This document shows positions 58,770 through 64,000 of a DNA stretch of 64,000 bases, in pieces (within the stretch, counting starts at the first letter, position 1; every line of letters starts with the position of its first letter). This DNA is from Venturia oleaginea (lineage: Eukaryota > Ascomycota > Dothideomycetes > Venturiales > Venturiaceae), in contig JABMLP010000010.1 of the NCBI GenBank assembly GCA_013176395.1, forward strand, positions 1,674,001 to 1,738,000, given 5' to 3'. The position numbers and the translations under genes were made by a program. The notes under the pieces were generated by a model that saw only the letters and a program-made list of their open reading frames with translations, searched no databases and was not told where the DNA came from.

Positions 58770-61700
58770 CTAAGCCCCTTCCAATTTATCGACCTCGACG
58801 TTACATATCCATACCCTTCCAGATCCATCTCCAATACCAATCCTCTTTCCCGATACTGCTGAATATGATGGCCGGTACTCTGACGGCAGCCATACTAAGT
58901 TTTCTGAATTGTAGGTTATCCATGCTCCATCTGAGCTCACAGCACCGCGTTGATATTGAGGACTTTGAGGATCCGTTGCATCTGGTTTTCTACAAGAGGC
59001 TTCATCAATAGAAATTATACCGATGTCAGTATGAAGACTCAAGCCCGCAGATACAAAAGATACGTTGAAGAGTGGCCGGCCTATTTCAAGCGTCTGCAGG
59101 CACTTGCCGCTGCTGGCATCCCAGATCTTGACCGTCCTGTCGTCCGACGCCGACGCGAGACGGCCCGAGTCGGGAGAGAAGGCTACGGACCTGACGCAGC
59201 TGCTGTGGCCCTTGAGTGTCTGCAGGTACTCGCCGCTGCTGGTATCCCAGATCTTGACCGTGCTGTCGTCCGACGCCGACGCAAGACGGCCCGAGTCGTG
59301 AGAGAAGGCCACGGAGCTAACCTCAAGGTTATGGCCCTCGAGATTCTTTAGGCCCTCGAGCGTCTGCAGGCACTCGCCGCTGCTGGCATCCCAGATCTTG
59401 ACCGTGCTGTCTTCCGACGCCGACGCGAGACGGCCCGAGTCGGGAGAGAAGGCTACGGACGTGACCCCTTTGCTGTGGCCCTCGAGCGTCTGCAGGCACT
59501 CGCCGCTGCTGGCATCCCAAATCTTGACCGTACTGTCTTCCGACGCCGACGTGAGACGGCCCGAGTCGGGAGAGAAGGCTACGGACGTGACCCCTTTGCT
59601 GTGGCCCTCGAGCGTCTGTAGGCACTCGCCGCTGCTGGCATCCCAGATCTTGACCGTGCTGTCCTCCGACGCCGACGCGAGGCGGCCCGAGTCGGGAGAG
59701 AAGGCTGCGGACGTGACTAAGTCGCTGTGGCCCTCGAGCGTCTGCAGGCAGGCACTCCATCCATCTATCATCTTTGGCTTTACTGTAATCGTTTTCGGCT
59801 CTTCGTCCTTGAAAAGAACTCTTATTAAGCTGCGGGCTGGACTGAATAGGAGCGCAGACGCATATGCTTGAAGAGGACTATTTTCTATTGCCCCCTTGTG
59901 ATACATAATGAATCGGCGCATATCTCGAACCAAGTCGATTAATGCGGACGTATCTGTTTTTCCCTTCTTTGTGTTAGCACGATCTTGGATGGTCAGTATT
60001 CCTGCTCTGGAGATTACCTGGATTAAAGCCTCGAGCTTTCCGGTAGAAACGATCCCGTTCGACATGCTTCTGCAAAGACTAAGAGCTTCCAACCAGTAAA
60101 GGTATTTCTTTCTCAAGAATTCATCGATGGCTCCTCCATCCTGCAGGTCGGCCCCGTGATTAGGACAAGCGTTGGTATTCGAGTCACAGAGGTGGTCCAC
60201 CCAGTACACACATAAATAGCGTGACGTCGCTAATGGATCTGGTTCCGGCGTTTCGACCCGCTCGATAGGATATCCCAACGCTTGCAAGTTGTAAATGTCC
60301 CGTCGTAGCGTCCGAGACATGACGTGGAGTGATCTCGAGAAGATGCCGTGATGAGCCTCTCCTATTCCAGACGGAAAGATTTCATGGACGGCATTTGCGA
60401 ACAAATAGTCTTTTGCGGACTGATGTACGAAGTAAACAATTCCTTCTCGAATAGTAAGAAATGAACCACAGAGGCCAATGATCTCCCGCAACGAATCTGG
60501 GTCGTCGGACATATCTTCGAGCACTTCGATAAGTGAGGTTAGTTCTTCCAGCGTGATGGGTCGATACACGACTGCGGTTGAGGCGAGTATCTGTGTGCAG
60601 AGATCCGCATGATTCGAATCACAGATCTGATCTATCATCCGCTGGTATAGAGAATCAAGGCCAGGTGGGAATGCGTTCAACTTCGCCAGAGTTTCCCATC
60701 GAGAGATCGACTCGAGGTTCTGGCACACCAAAGCTACCCAGAGGAAGGTATCCTTAGCATTAGATACCAAATGCTGTTGAACAGCCGCTCGGGTGTTGTC
60801 GTTGTACTTCTTCAATTTGGCTAGCTGCATTGTTTTTTGCTGGATATAGATGCTGACGGCTGTAGAGACTGACTCTGCATTTAGCTCGAGACAAACCCCC
60901 ACCTTATGTCCTGCCGTCTCTAGTCGTTCCTCGATGTTAGGCCAATTGCGGCTAGAGACGACCCACTTGACACGAGGAGATATCGAAGACATCTTGACAA
61001 GGCAGTCTAACAGCTTCGGCAAGTCTGCTACGCATTCGTCAAGCGCATCGATGATCAAGTAGGTGCTGTCCAGGTTTGGGTCATGTAGAATGTTTGTGAT
61101 AATCTCAACCAAGGCAGTCCAGGCGTTTCTATCTTCGAACAAGGATTTCCCAGCGTCATCGTACTTCTTCCGGTTATGCGAGATGAGCGAAGGCTGCTGG
61201 TCGACGAGTAAGTAGATCAGGCCTCGCAGTACGGCTATGGCGTTGTTGATTCGAGAGTCAGTAGCCTGAAGGAAGAAGAAGGCTAGATTCATCCTAGTAT
61301 TCGACTTCTCTATTTCGTCGATGATGCCGCAGAGCAACATAGTCTTGCCCTTACCGGGATCGCCCTTGATCCATAGCAGTCGACTCTCATAATTGTGGCG
61401 CCATTGATGAAAGTCGGAGTGTTGGAGGATCCAGTAGTATGAGTCCTGTAGTAGGCCGCCTTTAGTATCTTTAATACGCTTCTTATCATCGCGGGGATCG
61501 GTAAGGCGTAAATCTTGTACACATTTCCCCAGCTTGTTGATCTCCTCCTCAAGTCGTTTGAACGCACTCGCCATCCCTTCGCCATAGCGAAGAGGTATGC
61601 GGACGTCGAAGATACCGAGTAGTGAGTACGCTTTGTCTTCTCCGACCTTGGTCTCGCGTCGTTCTATCCATGAGAATCGCTCATTGACGCTGAACTGCGA

Positions 61701-62568
61701 CAAACGGGATCCTTGAAGTGCCGACGTAGGGATACGCGTTGCCTCATAAACCTGTTGCTTTAGCGAACTTTTGTCACCAAGTCGCTTGCCTTCCTGGGAG
61801 AAAAATTCAACCGAGGCCGGAGCAAGAAGCTCTTGGAGCGTCCAGCCGCGGGTAAACCATAAACTTTTACGGAACTCTGATTCCCAGGTTTCTGTTGTGA
61901 TGGGTTTTCGTACGGAATGAACACCGCACACGGCACGGTACTTAAAGAGAGACCACGTCTCTCTTTTCTCTTCATCTCATTTTCACTCGCCTGAGATCGC
62001 TTCGGTTTTTGCCCGCCCACCGTCCCTTTTCAAGATGTACATAGCCTTATATAGATAAGAGGGACAGGCCTGCTTGCGGAGGATTCTGTGAGAGTCAGGC
62101 AAGCCCTGAAGACTCTCCCATCGCAGGCCCTCTCCCAAACAGTCAATACCATGTGTTATTGATCCTACCTTCTTCGACGTGAATGGGTTGTGACGAAAAG
62201 ACCACATTCCTTTCCTTCTTCCTTACCGAAACATCAGACAGATACACGTAGCACCTCGTCGCGTTGCGGTACCAGCGAAACATCGAGTTGATAGCCTGCG
62301 AGAGTTCGGCGTAGTCTGCCTTGTCGATACAGCAGGTATCCACCCAAAAGTGCTGAAGGCCATTCTGTCTTGCTTGTTCCCCACAGAATCGGAGCTTCTC
62401 ATAGCCACACTTTTCCTGCCCAGTCCCCGTTGTAAGGTCTTCGAAGGTAGGCTCCTCGGTATCATCTAGCCATCTGTGCGAAAGTATGGCATAGGGAGGG
62501 ATTGTATCATTGTCAACGAAGTTTGTGATTGTAAGCTCGCTAGTGTTGCTGTATCGTAAGAGTCGCAT
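58770..62568 (-). CDS. HET-NACHT-WD40 protein (fungal NLR/STAND, HNWD type)
   Basis: Two exons on the minus strand, 62568-62169 and 61891-58770, are joined by a 277-bp intron (GTAGGA...CAG). They give 1173 aa. The HET domain covers about residues 1-190: PPYAILSHRW, FWVDTCCIDK, then WFTRGWTLQELLAPASVEFF after the splice. A NACHT NTPase follows, with Walker A GDPGKGKT near 307 and Walker B TYLIIDALDEC near 395. WD40 repeats of 42 residues fill about 844-1068; five are clear and nearly identical (LASASEDSTVKIWD). This is the architecture of Podospora het-E/het-D/het-R, cytosolic receptors whose WD40 domain recognises a partner and whose HET domain triggers cell death. The splice choice restores the HET motif order, but the intron is much longer than others here. 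A small duplication (LEGLKNLEGH) disturbs one repeat. Confidence 0.85.
59090..59750 (-). repeat. 126-bp coding tandem repeats of the WD40 array
   Basis: Five units of about 126 bp, each encoding one WD40 blade. They show near-identical DNA: GTCTGCAGGCACTCGCCGCT and GACGCGAGACGGCCCGAGTC recur on the plus strand. Units in the middle differ at only a few bases. One unit has a 15-bp insertion near 59340-59355. Confidence 0.9.
61892..62168 (-). other. Long intron of the HET-NACHT-WD40 gene
   Basis: 277 bp against the 45-67 bp of all other introns in the window. It contains in-frame stops in all likely readings and a TATATAAGG motif near 62046-62055 (plus-strand coordinates). The extents follow from phase and domain continuity. 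Two alternative junctions (donor at GTAAGG near 62226, acceptors near 61960-61970) are also phase-compatible. Confidence 0.5.
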
Positions 62569-62880
62569 TGTCTCGGTAGACTTCTAACGATGGCGACTGG
62601 TGGAAATTATGTGGTTCCTCTGGGCTTAAGGTGCGACCAGGTGGACAAAACTTAGAAGTAGAGTGACTTGCGTATCAGTCTGGATTATCGTATCCTAGCC
62701 AGATTAGTTAGCAATCGAATAAGCACATCGAGAGCACCAGACCAACCATTAAATCAAATTGGGAAGCGAATTAGCCTGCTACTGCTATCTAGGCAGGGCA
62801 AGTTGCGGCTGAGCACGGAGTGGGGTGAGCTTAGCCACGTGATGCTTTGAGCACAAATGCATTACTTAGAGACAGGTAGC
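62569..62880. promoter_or_regulatory. Upstream region of the HET-NACHT-WD40 gene
   Basis: Only about 310 bp separates the start codon from the next repeat element, so the native promoter is short or includes the repeat. No specific site is recognised. Confidence 0.4.
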
Positions 62881-64000
62881 GCTAGCAGGGAGGGTGCCGA
62901 CCCGCTCATGCCATACCCTTGTGTGATCCCCCTGGAGCCATACTGGCCCGACGGGTGTATTGAATTCATCCATCCATACCCTTGTGATGTGGCAATTCGG
63001 AGCTGAGTTGGGTGGTAAGTTGCACACCAGAAAATAGGTACTGCTGGGAGGGTACTGACCTCAGGCCACATTTGTATGATGTGGCAAACTGTGCTGCAGG
63101 CCACTTCCTTGTAAAAGGGAACCTTGTGGATGAGATGGCAGCGGGAGCGCAGAATAGTTGTTTTGAGCCTCTAGTATCAAATTCATTACCTCCATTACCT
63201 CAATCAAGCCGAACCACCTCAACATTGCGGTCGCCAGCTGGCAAGCGCTGCGTGAACTGTTGGCACGTGACGTATCTTAAGCACGTGCGCACGTTAGTCC
63301 TGTTTGGGATACTTTAGTCGCACCATTTCCTTTCCATTTCCTGCAATTGAAGGATTCCCCTCCATCTCGCCGTTCTCACAACATCTCTGGATATCCAATC
63401 GTTGTCTGCCGTTCCTGCTGCTGCTGCTGTCATGCTGCTGCTATTGTTCCTGCTCGTCAGCCTCAGCGTGATCTGTCGCATCCTGCTGCCATTCCTGCTG
63501 CCACTCCTGCTACCACTCCTGCTGCCACCAGTGTCGCCCGCCTGTCCCACCAGCTTCTTGCGGCGCCTCATCCAGTCTGCCAACACGTTGCGAGTTTAGA
63601 CCATTGCCCGGGAGCCAGATCGTGCCATTGTTCCTTGCCCAGCGCCCTCATAGGCCCGGCTACTAGAACGGCGTGACTGGCTGCGGTGCGCGTGTCGGAC
63701 CTGGCATGTTGCGCATATCCTCCAGCGCCGAAAACACCATCCGCCGCGCCCGGGAGTCAGATCGTGCCATTGTTCCTTGCCCAGCGCCCTCATAGACCCG
63801 GCTACTAGAACGGCGTGACTGGCCGCGGTGCGCGCGTCGACCCGTCATGCTACGCATACGAAAACACCATCCGCCGCCCTCATATACCCATCTTTGCCGC
63901 CAGAACGCCTGCTCGCCCGCCTGCCCGCCGCATCCTTACCCCTGGTCGTCGTCTATTGGGCCCATCCCGACCGACTCCTAGTTCCTTGTATCGACCTCGC
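62881..64000 (+). mobile_element. Unidentified element with long inverted ends, copy 2 (cut by window edge)
   Basis: Same order and orientation as the element at 57076-58600: GGGAGGGTGCCGACC terminus, GGTGGTAAGTTGCACAC, GGAACCTTGTGGATGAGATG, TCGCACCATTTCC, minisatellite, CACCAGCTTCTTGCGGCG and beyond. It is diverged by many substitutions. It has a tandem duplication of ~142 bp (63606-63747 and 63748-63877) not present in copy 1. Copies 1 and 2 flank the HET-NACHT-WD40 gene as direct repeats. Confidence 0.55.
63606..63877 (+). repeat. 142-bp tandem duplication within element copy 2
   Basis: GCCCGGGAGCCAGATCGTGC at 63606 recurs as GCCCGGGAGTCAGATCGTGC at 63748, and both are followed by the same sequence down to AAAACACCATCCGCCGC. 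Copy 1 of the element has a single unit at about 57710-57850. Confidence 0.8.

Noticed and set aside
59065..59871. Plus-strand repeated open frames (VLSSDADARRPESGEKATD type)
   Set aside because: They are the antisense shadow of the WD40 repeat array and repeat only because the coding strand does.
1..64000. CRISPR arrays, bacterial operons, prophage
   Set aside because: No spaced direct-repeat arrays of CRISPR type. Introns, snRNA and gene content are clearly fungal nuclear.

Overview
The window is nuclear DNA of a filamentous ascomycete (Pezizomycotina). The evidence is short introns of 45-67 bp with GTATGT/GTAAGT donors and CTAAC branch sites, a HET-NACHT-WD40 incompatibility-type gene, Fot1/pogo, MULE and Tad-like elements, an FlbD-type Myb regulator and a galactosaminogalactan-type polysaccharide locus. 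I cannot fix the class or genus from sequence alone.

Region 1 (1-21,300) is glycan-related. An Agd3-like secreted polysaccharide deacetylase (complement 601-2999, 7 exons, 698 aa) lies divergently from a giant Gtb3-like membrane glycosyltransferase (4327-13633, 7 exons, 3000 aa). I reconstructed the splice sites of both by hand and both give closed frames. This head-to-head pair is as I recall the A. fumigatus galactosaminogalactan cluster. The other cluster genes are not in the window. Downstream is a 1710-aa TPR/GT41 O-GlcNAc-transferase-like gene (16109-21295).

Region 2 (21,300-44,700) holds ordinary core genes in long non-coding stretches: an FlbD-like R2R3 Myb gene (29486-30781), an Mtc6-like gene (33445-35543, 3 exons), an Eaf7-like NuA4 subunit (complement 37946-38833), a U2 snRNA gene (complement about 39255-39446), a decayed spliced gene (40252-41098), an Rmd1-like DUF155 membrane protein (complement 42410-44176) and an MFS transporter relic. 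About 8 kb upstream of the Myb gene has no recognisable gene.

Region 3 (45,600-56,700) is a nest of transposons. Two abutting Fot1/pogo elements carry different internal deletions. A broken Tad-like LINE follows, cut off next to a MULE with an intact 694-aa transposase. Then comes a small spliced gene with an in-frame TAG. An approximately 1.6-kb structured element with 15-bp target-site duplications and an (AATC)n tail is present twice in opposite orientation (31737-33337 and 55066-56670).

Region 4 (57,000-64,000) is a HET-NACHT-WD40 gene (complement 58770-62568) with near-identical WD40 repeats. It is flanked by two direct copies of an unidentified element that has long inverted ends and a 12-bp minisatellite.

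All coordinates of spliced genes rest on manual splice-site reading. Frame closure supports them, but no transcript data were available.
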